A DNA stretch of 54,857 nt. It comes from Armatimonadota bacterium (GTDB lineage Bacteria; Armatimonadota; Hebobacteria; CAIYQO01). Each line of letters starts with the position of its first letter. Position 1 is the stretch's first letter. The stretch covers positions 1 through 54,857 of the forward strand of contig JAKPKV010000094.1 in assembly GCA_029553475.1 (NCBI GenBank), read 5' to 3'. Below the pieces are notes generated by a model. That model did not search any database, was not told where the DNA came from, and worked only from the letters and a program-made list of their open reading frames with translations. Position numbers and translations under genes: made by a program. This document shows, piece after piece, positions 23,727-34,884 of the stretch.

Positions 23727-25322
23727 TCACAACTCGCGCGTATAGCGGATTTCCGCGTAATCCGCGTCGTAGGCCTCCGTCGGCGCGCCGGCATCATCGT
23801 AATTGTCCCGCGCGAGCCGCAGCGCCAGCGTGCCGTTCCCCTTGAGTGCGACGTGCGCGCCGAATCCGAGTATGCGCTGATCGCTGGCCAGCCGCCCCCC
23901 GGTATCTACATTGGTGAACGATGCGTCCAGCGAGACGCTCGGCGACACCTGCAGGCTCATCCCCGTCACCAAGCTGCGGTCGTTCATCGCGGCGGGGCCG
24001 TCAGAGGCGCCCGCGCCGTGATACGCGTAGGATTGCGACAGGTAGGTGGCAGACAGCGTCAGGGCCTCGCGCGGGACCCACCAGATATTCACGCTGCGGT
24101 CAATGAGCGTGCTCTCCGTGGTGAACTCCGCGTTTTCCCACCCGTACCGCTGCCAGCCGGCGGAGATGCCCCACCGCCAGCCGGGCGTACAGGCGATCTC
24201 GACGCGCTGGCGGCTGCGCCGCGTCCACAGCACCGCAGTGCCGACAGGTTGATCGAGCGCGTCGAATTCCATCGGCAGGTCGGACGCATCCCGATACTCC
24301 ACCCCGGCTTTCAGGCGCAGCGCGCGCGCGGGGCGCGTCGTCACGGAGAGGAAGTAGTCCCGGAGGCGGCTGTGATAGCGCAGCGTCTGCGGATCATTGA
24401 TATACGCCACCGCGCGCGCGCCATATCCCGCCGTCACCCGCGTGCGGGCGAGGCCGGTGTAGTGCGCGCGGAGCTGCCCATGCAGGTCGCGCTCCGCGAA
24501 ACCGTTGCGGGTGATGGCGCCGTCCAGATTATCATACCCAACCAGGCCATCCAGCGACAGTGACGGCGTCAGCGCGCGCGTGGCATGCACGCTGGCCTGG
24601 GTGCGCTTCGGCGTGCCGGGATTGCCGTCCAGCGTCATACGCGTCAGGGTGGCGGTGGCGTCAATGGCCGTCCGCTCACGCGTGATCGGCGCGAAGCGGA
24701 ACTGCAGCACCTGATTATCGCCGCCGAAGGCGAGCCCATCGCGGAATACCAGGCTCTCGTGCGCGTATCCCGCGCCCACCAGCAGGCCGCCAACCGGCAG
24801 AATATAGTCAATGCCCGGACGGGAGTAGGTCCAGTCGTCCACCGTGTCGCGGCCCGGCGTGGATAGCCGCAGCTCCCGATTGGCGAGCAGCAGCGTGCCG
24901 CTGCCCAGGCGCAGCATCGCCTCGCCCGCCGTATCTTTTCGCAAAATGGGCGCGCCGGCGGCGGTGAAGTCGTTGAAGTAGCGCGACAGCACCTGGTCCG
25001 CGTCCACCGACAGCGTTGCCGGGCTGCCCAGCAGCCACAGGCGGTTGCGCTGATAATCCTCATCGAGATAGGGAAAGTCGAGGTGCAGCGCCTGGCCGGA
25101 AGACCACAGCGCCGAGAGCGTCGCCCCCGGCACCAGCCCGTCCGGCGCTTCCGCATAGTGATCGGCACGCCGGATATTGCCCTCAACACGCACGCTGATG
25201 CCGGATATGCTCAGCGACGTGCCGTCAACCGACACCGCCGGCGCGTCCGGCGCGTCCTGCGCGCACGCGCATGCCGCCAGCAGCATGAGCGCGAGCAGGA
25301 TACGGGATCGTAACGCAGGCAT
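23727..25322 (-). CDS. MtrB/PioB-like outer-membrane beta-barrel
   Basis: 531 residues from the ATG at 25322, which follows GGAGG directly (the frame is open up to 25349). The signal peptide ILLALMLLAACACAQ is followed by many alternating amphipathic strands and the C-terminal end AEIRYTREL, typical for 20-plus-strand porins. In Mtr/Pio systems such a barrel sheathes a decahaem cytochrome and lets electrons cross the outer membrane. It follows the decahaem gene by about 30 bases. No metal or haem motif is visible in it. Similarity to MtrB is by architecture and context. Confidence 0.75.
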   Translation of the reverse strand: MPALRSRILLALMLLAACACAQDAPDAPAVSVDGTSLSISGISVRVEGNIRRADHYAEAPDGLVPGATLSALWSSGQALHLDFPYLDEDYQRNRLWLLGSPATLSVDADQVLSRYFNDFTAAGAPILRKDTAGEAMLRLGSGTLLLANRELRLSTPGRDTVDDWTYSRPGIDYILPVGGLLVGAGYAHESLVFRDGLAFGGDNQVLQFRFAPITRERTAIDATATLTRMTLDGNPGTPKRTQASVHATRALTPSLSLDGLVGYDNLDGAITRNGFAERDLHGQLRAHYTGLARTRVTAGYGARAVAYINDPQTLRYHSRLRDYFLSVTTRPARALRLKAGVEYRDASDLPMEFDALDQPVGTAVLWTRRSRQRVEIACTPGWRWGISAGWQRYGWENAEFTTESTLIDRSVNIWWVPREALTLSATYLSQSYAYHGAGASDGPAAMNDRSLVTGMSLQVSPSVSLDASFTNVDTGGRLASDQRILGFGAHVALKGNGTLALRLARDNYDDAGAPTEAYDADYAEIRYTREL

Positions 25323-25352
25323 CTTTCCTCCGACACGACGGTTCGGCATAGA

Positions 25353-26318
25353 TTACTCCGTCAGCAGCAGCGCGTTGGTATTCGAGCCATGGACGGCGCG
25401 ATGGCAGCTCTGGCAGACGCGGCCCGGGAAATGCGCGGCCTTGTTGCCGTGGCACTGTAGGCATAACCCGCGCCCCGTCAGCTTCAAGAGCGCGCGATGC
25501 GGCGAGCCATGCGGCCGGTGGCAATCCAGGCAGCCGTCACTCAGCCCCTTCACCTCCGCGTGTGCATAGAGATGCGGGCGGGCCTGGCGGGCATGGCACT
25601 TGGCGCAGGTATCGCGGGTGAGCTTGTCATCTCTGGGCGCGTGCGGATCGTGACAGTCGGCGCAGGACACGACGCCCTCGCGCAGCGGGTGGTGGCTGGG
25701 CAGCGAGAATTCGCCGCGCAGCGTCCGGTGGCAGGACAGGCACGTTTCGGCGGAGGGCGCGCGCTGCAGCGTCGCGTGCGGTTGCGGCCGCGCTTTCTGC
25801 TGCGCCATCGGCGCGGCGCCCGGCGTTTTCGCCCGCGTCGGCGCCGTGAGCTCCGGCGTCATGTGGCACTGCCGGCAGCCCACGCCGTGCGTCCGATGCT
25901 CGCTCATGCGCCACTTCGCGGCGGAGATTTTGGCCTGGTGGCAGCTCAGGCAGCCGTCGCCGGTCGCCGCCGCCAGCTTGAGCGGCGCCGCGCTTTCGGC
26001 GGAAGGATTTTCCGCGTGCAGCGAGCCGGGGCCGTGGCATCCCTCGCACAGGTGCCCCTTGCCCACCGCCTCCAGCTTCGCCAGCGCCAGACCGTGGAAA
26101 TTCGTCCGCAACTGCGCAGTGATCTCCGCGTCATGGCAGGCCTGGCACATCTCGCTGCCCACGGCCGCCGCTTTCGCCGGCGCCGCCGCCGGCGGGGTCG
26201 CCGGCTCCTGTGAATGCACCGCGTTGGCGCGCCCGTCGAGCACGATTACGGCGCCCGCGATCGCGAAGATCAGCACGCCCAGGGTGAGTCGCTGTATGAG
26301 CGCATGTCGTTGCCGCAT
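25353..26318 (-). CDS. Decahaem periplasmic c-type cytochrome (MtrA/DmsE-like)
   Basis: 321 residues with a Sec signal (LTLGVLIFAIAGAVIVL, cut after GRANA) and exactly ten CXXCH motifs: CQACH, CEGCH, CLSCH, CRQCH, CLSCH, CADCH, CAKCH, CLDCH, CLQCH and CQSCH. Number, size and spacing are those of MtrA/PioA/DmsE proteins, which plug the barrel and carry electrons across the outer membrane. The ATG follows AAAGGAG, 19 bases after the hemA stop, so haem synthesis and cytochrome genes are likely co-transcribed. Confidence 0.92.
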   Translation of the reverse strand: MRQRHALIQRLTLGVLIFAIAGAVIVLDGRANAVHSQEPATPPAAAPAKAAAVGSEMCQACHDAEITAQLRTNFHGLALAKLEAVGKGHLCEGCHGPGSLHAENPSAESAAPLKLAAATGDGCLSCHQAKISAAKWRMSEHRTHGVGCRQCHMTPELTAPTRAKTPGAAPMAQQKARPQPHATLQRAPSAETCLSCHRTLRGEFSLPSHHPLREGVVSCADCHDPHAPRDDKLTRDTCAKCHARQARPHLYAHAEVKGLSDGCLDCHRPHGSPHRALLKLTGRGLCLQCHGNKAAHFPGRVCQSCHRAVHGSNTNALLLTE

Positions 26319-26337
26319 TGACGCGATCTCCTTTGCG

Positions 26338-27708
26338 TCACGCTTCCAGTTCGAGCAATCGGCGTATCATCGCCATCTGCTGCGGCGCGTCACCGCCGCC
26401 GCCGCACGTCTGCATGGCGTCCAGCGATGCCCGCAAAATCCCCCGCGCCAGCTCGCGCGTCCGCGCGTCCACCATTTCCCGGGCGGCGCCATCCGCCGCC
26501 CCCAGCTCGGCGGCCAGGGTGGCCGCGATCTCCGCCCGCAACGTTTCTATCTGCCGCTGCAAATCCGCGACGACGGCGATGGCGCGCCGGCAGGAGAGCC
26601 ACTTGCCGAACGCTCGCGCTTCGGCGGCAATGATTTCGTCAGCGGCGATGAGCTTGGCCTGGCGCTGCTCCTGGGTGGCCCGCGCCGCGCCGCACAGCGC
26701 GTCAATATTCAGCAATTGTACGGTGGGCACCTCCGCCACCGCGGTCTCGACATCGCGCGGCACGGCGATATCCACGACCAGCAGCGGGCGCCCGCCGCGC
26801 GCGGTCATGGCGTCTTCGACCATCGCGCGCGTGAGCACCGGCTCCGGGCTGGCGGTGCAGCAGATGACCAGATCCACCTCCGCGAGACGCGACGGAAACG
26901 CGGTCAACGGCAGCGCCGTGCCGCCGGCGACGCGCGTCAACCGCGCGGCCCGCTCCAGCGTGCGGTTCGCCACCATCACCCGCCTGACGCCCTTGCTGAC
27001 CAGGGAATGCACCGTCAATTCGGCGGTGTCACCCGCGCCCACCACCATGACGGACACGTCCGACAGCTCCGCGAAGGCGCGCTTGCAGGCGGCGACCGCG
27101 GTCGAGGCGACGGAGATGCCGCCATCGTAGCGGGCCTGGGTGCGCGCGCGCTTTTGGGCGGCCAGCGCTTTTTCCGTCAGCCGCTGCAGGATCGTCCCCG
27201 CCGCGCCGGCGCGGCGCGCCGCCGCGGACGCCTGCTTGAGCTGGTTGACGATCTCCGCCTCGCCCAACACCATGGAATCCAGCCCCGCGGCCACCCGGAA
27301 CAGGTGCCGGGCGGCATCCTCGCCGGCATGCCAATACAGGCTGTCCGCGTATTCGCCGCCATCCGCGCGGCTCTGCGCGGCGAAGAGCGCCTGCATCAGC
27401 CCGCGCCAGTCCTCCGTCGTCGCGATCACCGCGTAGCATTCGGTGCGGTTGCAGGTGGAGAGGATACACGCTTCGTGCACGGCGGGATGCGCGGTCAACG
27501 CCCGCAGCGCGGCGGATAGCCCCTCGCCGGCCAGGGCGAACTTTTCCCGCAGCGCCACGGAGGCCGTGCGATAACTCAAGCCTACCATCGCCAGCATCTG
27601 GTGTTCACGCAATCCCGCGAGCAGCGTGAGGCTCGGCGAGGTGTCGGACGCTATCTGATCCCATTCCGCAAGTGCGAACATCGTGGCTGACTCATCTGCG
27701 CGGCGCAT
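26338..27708 (-). CDS. hemA: Glutamyl-tRNA reductase, paralogue 1
   Basis: 456 residues from 27708, or 419 from the internal ATG at 27597 (MLAMVGLSYRTASVALREKF), which matches the usual family start better. ILSTCNRTECYAV holds the catalytic Cys, DSMVLGEAEI the glutamate-binding loop, and VMVVGAGDTAEL the NADPH fold; a helical dimerisation tail follows. It reduces glutamyl-tRNA to glutamate-1-semialdehyde, the first step of tetrapyrrole synthesis. A second hemA lies at 32635. This copy stands directly ahead of the decahaem gene and may be a dedicated haem supplier. The N-terminal 37 residues look unlike the family. Confidence 0.93.
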   Translation of the reverse strand: MRRADESATMFALAEWDQIASDTSPSLTLLAGLREHQMLAMVGLSYRTASVALREKFALAGEGLSAALRALTAHPAVHEACILSTCNRTECYAVIATTEDWRGLMQALFAAQSRADGGEYADSLYWHAGEDAARHLFRVAAGLDSMVLGEAEIVNQLKQASAAARRAGAAGTILQRLTEKALAAQKRARTQARYDGGISVASTAVAACKRAFAELSDVSVMVVGAGDTAELTVHSLVSKGVRRVMVANRTLERAARLTRVAGGTALPLTAFPSRLAEVDLVICCTASPEPVLTRAMVEDAMTARGGRPLLVVDIAVPRDVETAVAEVPTVQLLNIDALCGAARATQEQRQAKLIAADEIIAAEARAFGKWLSCRRAIAVVADLQRQIETLRAEIAATLAAELGAADGAAREMVDARTRELARGILRASLDAMQTCGGGGDAPQQMAMIRRLLELEA

Positions 27709-27897
27709 CGGTTGCCGCTTAGCGACTATCGCTTATTCGTGATGGCCGGCGGCCGGCGCGCGTCATGCGGGGTCCCGCCATGACGGGGTGCGGGTGGACG
27801 CCGGCACGCCGCCCGCGGCTTGCTGACACGTGGGGTAAATTTACCATTTTATTCAATTATTGGCAACCGTTTCCACCGGGATTTTACGCGGGCGCGC

Positions 27898-27979
27898 GGG
27901 AAAATTTTCGCGCCGCCCGGCGATGTCTTCCGCGCCGGGAAAAATTTCCGCCTCGCCGGGGAATGTCTTCCGCGCGCCG
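27898..27979. repeat. Two imperfect tandem units of about 40 bases between hemB and hemA
   Basis: Two units share GGGAAAATTTTCGC / GGGAAAAATTTCCGC at their start and ATGTCTTCCGCGC at their end (27898-27936 and 27937-27979). Further ATTTTACGCGGGCG-type sequence precedes them. They lie in the 286-base gap between hemB and hemA. They could form a processing or regulatory structure in the transcript; nothing proves it. Confidence 0.55.
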
Positions 27980-27994
27980 GCAGCCGGGCGCGCA

Positions 27995-28972
27995 TCACCG
28001 GCGCGCCAGCCAGGCGGCCACATCCGGCGCGTGATAGGTGAGTATGAGGTCGGCGCCGGCGCGCTTGATCGCCACCAGCACCTCCATGACCGCCCGCTCC
28101 AGCTCCAGCCAGCCGCGCTCCGCCGCCGCCATCAGCATGCTGTATTCGCCGCTGACGTGATAGGCGGCAATGGGCACGTCGAACTCGGCGCGCGCGTCGG
28201 CGATGATGTCCAGGTAGGCGAGCGCGGGCTTCACCATCAGGATATCCGCGCCCTCGTCGGCATCCGCCGCCAGCTCGCGCAGCGCCTCGCGGCGGTTCGG
28301 CGGGTCCAGCTGATACCCGCGCCGGTCGCCGAATTGCGGCGCCGAGCCCGCCGCTTCCCGAAACGGCCCGTAAAACGCCGAGGCGTATTTCGCGGCATAG
28401 CTCATGATCGGCGTGTTGAGAAAATCCGCGGCGTCCAGCGCGTCGCGGATGGCGCCGACACGCCCGTCCATCATGTCCGACGGCGCGATGATATCCGCCC
28501 CCGCCTGCGCGTGGGACACCGCCACCTCCGCCAGCCGGTGCAGCGTCAGGTCGTTGCACACCTCGCCGTCGGGGGACACGATGCCGCAGTGGCCATGACT
28601 GGTATACTCGCACAGGCAGACGTCGGTGATGACGCACAGCTCCGGCAGTGCCCGCTTGAGCGCCGCGCAGGCGCGCTGCACCGCGCCGCCCGCCGCCGAC
28701 GCCTCCGAGCCGCGCGCGTCTTTCTCCTCCGGGATGCCGAACAGCAGCACCGCCGGAATACCGAGGTCGGCGAGGCGGCGGCATTCTTCAACCAGCACGT
28801 CCACCGTCCAGCGGTATTGCCCGGGCAGCGAACCGATCGGTTCTTTCCCCCCGCTGCCCGGCAGCACGAACATCGGGTAGATCAGCGCGTCAACGGACAC
28901 CCGCGTCTCCCGCACCATGCGGCGAATGGTCGCGCTGCGCCGCAGGCGCCGTCCACGGAAAAAATCACTCAT
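27995..28972 (-). CDS. hemB: Delta-aminolevulinic acid dehydratase (porphobilinogen synthase)
   Basis: 325 residues, normal length. [14 protein letters not shown] carries the three-Cys zinc site, and the two Schiff-base lysines are in SYAAKYAS and DILMVKPA. The enzyme joins two aminolevulinates to porphobilinogen in the cytoplasm. Its start overlaps the cobA-hemD stop by four bases (ATGA), so the two are translated together. Confidence 0.97.
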   Translation of the reverse strand: MSDFFRGRRLRRSATIRRMVRETRVSVDALIYPMFVLPGSGGKEPIGSLPGQYRWTVDVLVEECRRLADLGIPAVLLFGIPEEKDARGSEASAAGGAVQRACAALKRALPELCVITDVCLCEYTSHGHCGIVSPDGEVCNDLTLHRLAEVAVSHAQAGADIIAPSDMMDGRVGAIRDALDAADFLNTPIMSYAAKYASAFYGPFREAAGSAPQFGDRRGYQLDPPNRREALRELAADADEGADILMVKPALAYLDIIADARAEFDVPIAAYHVSGEYSMLMAAAERGWLELERAVMEVLVAIKRAGADLILTYHAPDVAAWLARR

Positions 28973-30474
28973 GCTGCTGTCCTCTCTGCAAAATACTGCT
29001 CCAACGCCGCCACCAGGGCGGGCACGGCAGCGGAGGCCGCCTCGATATCCACGCGCAGTCCCGCCGCGCGCGCGGCCTGCGCCGTCACCGGCCCGATGCA
29101 GGCAATCACCGGCCCGTCCACGGGGCCGGGCACCAGCGCGCGGAAATGCCGCACCGTGGAGGCGCTGGTGAAGGTGATGGCGTCAAGCGCCGAGAGATCG
29201 GGCGCCTCGCCGGTTTCCGCGACCGTGCGATACACCGGGACGATCTCGACGTCCGCGCCGCGCGCGCGCAAGGTATCCGGCAGCACGTCGCGCGCGTCCG
29301 CCGCGCGGGCGATCACGATCCGCTTCCCCGCGGGCGCGGGAAACCCCTCCGCCAGCGACTCCGCGACGAAACGCTCGGCCTGGTACGCGACGTGCAGATG
29401 GTGCCGGCGCACCGATTCCGCGGTGGCCGGCCCGATGGCGGCGATCTGCGCGCCGCCCAGCGCGCGAATATCGCCGCCCCGCGCCGCCACCTGCTCCAGC
29501 AGCGCCGGCAGGCCGTTGGCGGACGTGAACACCAGCCAGTCCGCCCCGCGCAGCCGCGCCAGGAGATGCGCCGCGGGCGGCAGCGTCTCCTGGCGAATCA
29601 CCGGCGTTTCCACCGGCACCGCGCCCGCGGCCGCCAGCAATGCGGAGAGCGCGCTGGCCTGCGCGCGCGCGCGCGTGACCAGGATGCGCTTGCCGAACAA
29701 CGGGCGGGTGTCGAACCACGCCAGCGCCGCGCGGAGCGTGACCACCTCCCCCACGACGGTGATCACCGGCGAGCGCAGCCCCGCGTCGCTCACGCGGTCG
29801 GCAAGATCGGCCAGCGTGCCGGTCACCACGCGCTGGCTCGGCGTGGTGCCGCTCTGGATGGCCGCCGCGGGGGTGGTCGCGGGGCGCCCGTGGGCGACGA
29901 GCTGCCGCGCGATGTCCGGCAGGGTGGACAGCCCCATCAGGAAAACCAGCGTATCCGCGCCGTGGGCGATGCCCGCCCAGTCCAGCGCCGCTGCCGACTT
30001 CTCCGCGCCCTCGTGGCCGGTAATCACCGCGAAGGAGGACGCGCAGCGGCGGTCCGTCACCGGGATGCCGGCGTAGGCCGGCACGGCGATCGCCGAGGTG
30101 ATGCCCGGCACCAGCACGAAGGGGATGCCGCGCTCGCGCAGGTAGGCGGCCTCTTCCCCACCCCGCCCAAAGACGAAGGGATCCCCGCCTTTCAACCGGC
30201 AGACGCGCTTCCCGCGCCGGGCCTGCGCCGCCAGCGCCGCGTTGATCTCGTCCTGGGTCAGCGTGTGCGCGGACGCCGCTTTGCCGACGTAGATGCGCTC
30301 GGCATCCGCCCGCGCCAGCGCCAGCAGCGCCGGGTTCGCCAGTCGGTCGTGCACGATGACGTCGGCCTGCGCGATCGCCTCCGCGCCTGCGCGCGTCAAT
30401 AACCCCGGGTCGCCCGGCCCGGCGCCGACGAGGTAGACGGTGCCCGGCGCGACGGATGACGATGAATCGGTCAT
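28969..30474 (-). CDS. cobA-hemD: Fused uroporphyrinogen-III C-methyltransferase and uroporphyrinogen-III synthase
   Basis: 501 residues. Residues about 10-250 are the SAM-dependent methyltransferase ([14 protein letters not shown], then [16 protein letters not shown] and [17 protein letters not shown]). Residues about 260-500 are uroporphyrinogen-III synthase ([12 protein letters not shown], then [11 protein letters not shown] and [12 protein letters not shown]). The fusion makes uroporphyrinogen III and then precorrin-2, so it feeds both haem and sirohaem/cobalamin-type products. It starts after AGGAG, divergently from hemL. Confidence 0.95.
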   Translation of the reverse strand: MTDSSSSVAPGTVYLVGAGPGDPGLLTRAGAEAIAQADVIVHDRLANPALLALARADAERIYVGKAASAHTLTQDEINAALAAQARRGKRVCRLKGGDPFVFGRGGEEAAYLRERGIPFVLVPGITSAIAVPAYAGIPVTDRRCASSFAVITGHEGAEKSAAALDWAGIAHGADTLVFLMGLSTLPDIARQLVAHGRPATTPAAAIQSGTTPSQRVVTGTLADLADRVSDAGLRSPVITVVGEVVTLRAALAWFDTRPLFGKRILVTRARAQASALSALLAAAGAVPVETPVIRQETLPPAAHLLARLRGADWLVFTSANGLPALLEQVAARGGDIRALGGAQIAAIGPATAESVRRHHLHVAYQAERFVAESLAEGFPAPAGKRIVIARAADARDVLPDTLRARGADVEIVPVYRTVAETGEAPDLSALDAITFTSASTVRHFRALVPGPVDGPVIACIGPVTAQAARAAGLRVDIEAASAAVPALVAALEQYFAERTAA

Positions 30475-30536
30475 GCTGCATCTCCTATACCACTATAATG
30501 ACTTCGCCGAACGCTTGTCCAGTGACGGAGCCGGCC

Positions 30537-30565
30537 TTGACGGAATGTTTGCCATGTTCATCATA
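30537..30565 (+). promoter_or_regulatory. Promoter of the hemL operon
   Basis: TTGACG at 30537-30542 is followed after 17 bases by ATCATA at 30560-30565 (TCATAA at 18). The transcript would start about 50 bases ahead of hemL. On the other strand, TATAGT at about 30492-30497 could be the -10 of cobA-hemD, so the 145-base gap is a divergent control region. Confidence 0.55.
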
Positions 30566-30619
30566 AATCCGTCATAATACCGGGGGCATGTGAGCAACGG
30601 CCACCCCAGGAGAGCAGTC

Positions 30620-31905
<1,286 letters not shown>

Positions 31906-31909
<4 letters not shown>

Positions 31910-32574
31910 GCGACGTGCCGTCCGACATCCCGGCCTACTACCCGCTCTTCCTCGACGTGCGCGGCAAACGCTGCCTGGTGGTGGGCGCCGGCACCGTCGC
32001 CCTCCGCAAGGTCGAAGGTCTGCGGGAAGCCGGCGCGGAGGTCCTCGTCGTCGCCCCGGATGGCGTGCCGATGCCGGCGGGGGTCACCTGGCATCGCCGC
32101 CCTTTTCGGGAGACGGATGTTGACGGCGCCTGGCTCGTCATCGCCGCCACCGCTGACCGCGCGGTGAACGCCGCCGTCGCCCGCGCTGCCGATGCCCGCC
32201 GCATCTGGGTGAATGTGGCGGATATGCCGGACGAGAGCACGGCGATCATGCCCGCGGTGGTGCGGCGCGGCGCGCTCTGCATCGCCCTGTCCACCGCCGG
32301 CTCCAGCCCCGCCTTCATCCGGAGGCTGCGCCTCCGCCTTGAGGAAGAATTCGGGCCGGAATACGGCGACCTGCTCGCGCTGTTGCGCGCGCTGCGCCGA
32401 AGCTGGGAGCCGCGGGCGAAAGCCGCCGGCCTGCCGGATGCCGCCCGCCGCGAAGCCTGGGAACGCGTGCTGGAGCTGCCCCTCCTCGACTGGATTCGCG
32501 CCGGCGACCGTCAGAACGCCGGCGATGCGGCCGCGCGGGTGCTTGAGCGAGCGCTCGCCGAACGCCTCACGTAG
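31906..32574 (+). CDS. Precorrin-2 dehydrogenase (SirC/CysG N-terminal type)
   Basis: 222 residues with an N-terminal NAD-binding fold (CLVVGAGTVALRKVEGL), VNVADMPDES with the conserved Asp, and the STAGSSPAFIRRLRLRLEE substrate-binding segment, quoted in part. The enzyme oxidises precorrin-2 to sirohydrochlorin; some relatives also insert iron. With cobA-hemD it provides the sirohaem branch. It overlaps hemL by four bases. Confidence 0.93.
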
Positions 32575-32634
32575 GATCGGCATTTTCGGGTATATGTTTC
32601 GGGTGATGCCGCAACACCACTGTCGAACAGGTAT

Positions 32635-33909
32635 TTGGCTATGATTGTGCTCGTCGGATTGAACCATACCACGGCGCCGCTGACTATTCGTGAACGGCTC
32701 TATGTCAGGCACGCGACCCAGGGGCGGTTGCTGCATGCGTTGTGCGCGCTTCCCGGCGTGGATGAGGCCGTGGTGCTCTCGACCTGCAATCGCACCGAAG
32801 TCTACGCGGTCGCCAGTGATCTGACCGCGCTGGTGAATGCGCTGGCCGACTGGGCCGGCATCGGACACGATGCCCTGCTCGCCCACCTCTACCTCTCCCA
32901 GGGCACCGAAGTCGCGCGCCACCTCTTCCGCGTCGCCGCCGGTCTGGATTCGCTCGTGGTGGGTGAGACGCAGATCCTCGGGCAAGTGGCCGACGCTTTG
33001 GCGATGGCGGCGGAATATCAGGCCGCCGGTCGCCACCTCTCCCCGCTCTTTCAGCACGCCGTCGCCGCCGGCAAGCGCGCACGGGCGGAAACCAGCATCA
33101 GTGACGGGACCTTCTCCATCGGCGGTATCGCCGTGGAGTTGGCGCGCTCGCTCTTCACCGACCTTGCCGGGCGCTCCGTGCTCGTGCTGGGCGCCGGGAA
33201 GATGTCCGAGCTGTCGGCGAAACACCTCGCCGCCCATGGCGCCGCGCCCATTTACGTGGCGAACCGCACGCCGGACCATGCGCGCGCGATGGCGGAGAAT
33301 CTCGGCGCCGCGATCATCGCCTTCACCGAATTGACGGCGAAGCTGGGGGAAGTGGATATCGTGCTCAGCTCCACCGGCGCCCCGCACATCGTGCTGCCGT
33401 CCGAGACGGTCGAGCGCGCCATGCGGGAGCGTCCCGACCGCCCGCTCTTCCTGATTGATATCGCCGTACCGCGCGATATTGACCCGGCCGTCGCCGACAT
33501 CCCCAACGTCCACCTCTACAACATTGACGATCTGGACGCGGTGGCGGAGCGCTGCTGCCGGATGCGGCAGGACGAAATGCCCGGCGTCGAGGTGATCGTC
33601 AGCGAGGAAGTGGAGCGCTGGCGGCAGCGGCAGGCCGGCCTGGACGCCGCGCCGGTGATCTGCGCGCTGCGTGATGCCTTTGAGGCGACGCGCCAGGCAG
33701 AGCTCGCGCGCATGGCCGGCACGCTGGCCACGCTCTCGCCGGAACAGCGCGCCGCCGTGGACCTGCTCACCACCTCACTGGTGAATAAACTCCTCCACAC
33801 CCCGACGGTGCACCTGAAAGCCCTGCTCTCGCGCGAGCGGCAGGCGCTGCCACTGGTCTGCGAGCTTTTCAATCTCTCCGTCGCCGCTGACGAGGAGGAC
33901 GACGCATGA
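32635..33909 (+). CDS. hemA: Glutamyl-tRNA reductase, paralogue 2
   Basis: 424 residues, the usual length. MIVLVGLNHTTAPLTIRERL (reading from the second codon) is a classic start. LSTCNRTEVYAV holds the catalytic Cys, DSLVVGETQILGQV the substrate loop, and VLVLGAGKMSEL the NADPH site. It catalyses the same first step as the copy at 26338, but sits with hemL and hemC and is probably the housekeeping enzyme. It overlaps hemC by four bases. Confidence 0.97.
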   Translation: MAMIVLVGLNHTTAPLTIRERLYVRHATQGRLLHALCALPGVDEAVVLSTCNRTEVYAVASDLTALVNALADWAGIGHDALLAHLYLSQGTEVARHLFRVAAGLDSLVVGETQILGQVADALAMAAEYQAAGRHLSPLFQHAVAAGKRARAETSISDGTFSIGGIAVELARSLFTDLAGRSVLVLGAGKMSELSAKHLAAHGAAPIYVANRTPDHARAMAENLGAAIIAFTELTAKLGEVDIVLSSTGAPHIVLPSETVERAMRERPDRPLFLIDIAVPRDIDPAVADIPNVHLYNIDDLDAVAERCCRMRQDEMPGVEVIVSEEVERWRQRQAGLDAAPVICALRDAFEATRQAELARMAGTLATLSPEQRAAVDLLTTSLVNKLLHTPTVHLKALLSRERQALPLVCELFNLSVAADEEDDA

Positions 33910-34820
33910 CTCACCCGATCCGCCTGGGCAGTCGCGGCAGCACGCTGGCGCTCACGCAGAGTAACGGGGTCGCCGACGCGTTGGCGCGCCGGGGCCATCC
34001 CTGCGCGATCATCATCATCCGCACCACCGGCGACCGCCTGGCGGAACAGCCGATCGAGGCCCTGCCCGGCAAAGGCGTCTTCGTCAACGAGATCGAGCAG
34101 GCGCTCCGTGACCGCGCGGTGGACCTGGCCGTGCACAGCATGAAAGACCTGCCGGGCGATATGCCCGCCGGGCTCACCATCGCCGCCGCCCCGCCGCGCG
34201 AAGATACCCGCGATGTCCTCGTCGGCCCGCTGCAGTCGCCGGTGACGCTGGCATCGCTGCCGGCCGGCGCGCGCCTGGGCACCTCCAGCCTCCGCCGCAA
34301 AGCGCAGATTCTCGCGCTACGCCCCGACCTCACCGTGCTGGATATGCGCGGCAACGTGGATACCCGCCTGCGCAAGCTGGACGACGGGCACTATGACGCC
34401 ATCGTGCTGGCCGCCGCCGGCCTTCACCGGTTGGGGCTGGCCGCGCGCATTCACGAGTACCTCCCCTCCCCCGCCGTGCTTCCCGCCGCCGGTCAGGGCG
34501 CGCTGGCCCTCCAGACCCGTGCCGACGACGCCGCGCTCATCGCGGCGCTGGCGCCGCTCAATGACGACGCCACCATGCGCGCGGCCCGCGCCGAACGCAC
34601 CGTGCTGGCGGAGCTGGGCGGCGGCTGCGCGATCCCGTTGGGCGTGCTGGCCACCGTGGAGGGGCCGCGCCTCACCCTCTCCGCCGCGCTCTGCCATCCC
34701 GCCGGGGGAGAGATCGTCCGCGAGCAGATGACCGCCGACGAGACGCCCGAAGCCGTCGGGCGCGCAATGGCGGCACGCCTCCGCGCCCGCGCCGCCCACT
34801 TCCTGGCGGACCTGCGGTAA
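33906..34820 (+). CDS. hemC: Porphobilinogen deaminase (hydroxymethylbilane synthase)
   Basis: 304 residues. RLGSRGSTLALTQS at the start, VHSMKDLPGDMP, LGTSSLRRKAQ with substrate-binding Arg residues, and the Cys in ELGGGCAIPLGV that carries the dipyrromethane cofactor are all visible. It links four porphobilinogens into hydroxymethylbilane for the HemD domain encoded on the other strand. It is the last gene of the hemL operon. Confidence 0.97.
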   Translation: MTHPIRLGSRGSTLALTQSNGVADALARRGHPCAIIIIRTTGDRLAEQPIEALPGKGVFVNEIEQALRDRAVDLAVHSMKDLPGDMPAGLTIAAAPPREDTRDVLVGPLQSPVTLASLPAGARLGTSSLRRKAQILALRPDLTVLDMRGNVDTRLRKLDDGHYDAIVLAAAGLHRLGLAARIHEYLPSPAVLPAAGQGALALQTRADDAALIAALAPLNDDATMRAARAERTVLAELGGGCAIPLGVLATVEGPRLTLSAALCHPAGGEIVREQMTADETPEAVGRAMAARLRARAAHFLADLR

Positions 34821-34884
34821 AATTCCCGCGCCAGTGATCGTCCGGGGCCTTCTTGTGCACCTCCCCGTGCCCGTGTTCTGCCCC

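Noticed and set aside
22584-24563. Rightward frame of 659 codons over the cytochrome and barrel genes
   Set aside because: It is a GC-rich antisense shadow with Arg/Gly/Ala-dominated translation and no motif. The minus strand has six CXXCH sites and signal peptides.
27860-30076. Rightward frame of 738 codons over hemB and cobA-hemD
   Set aside because: It is antisense to two well-supported enzymes with intact active-site motifs.
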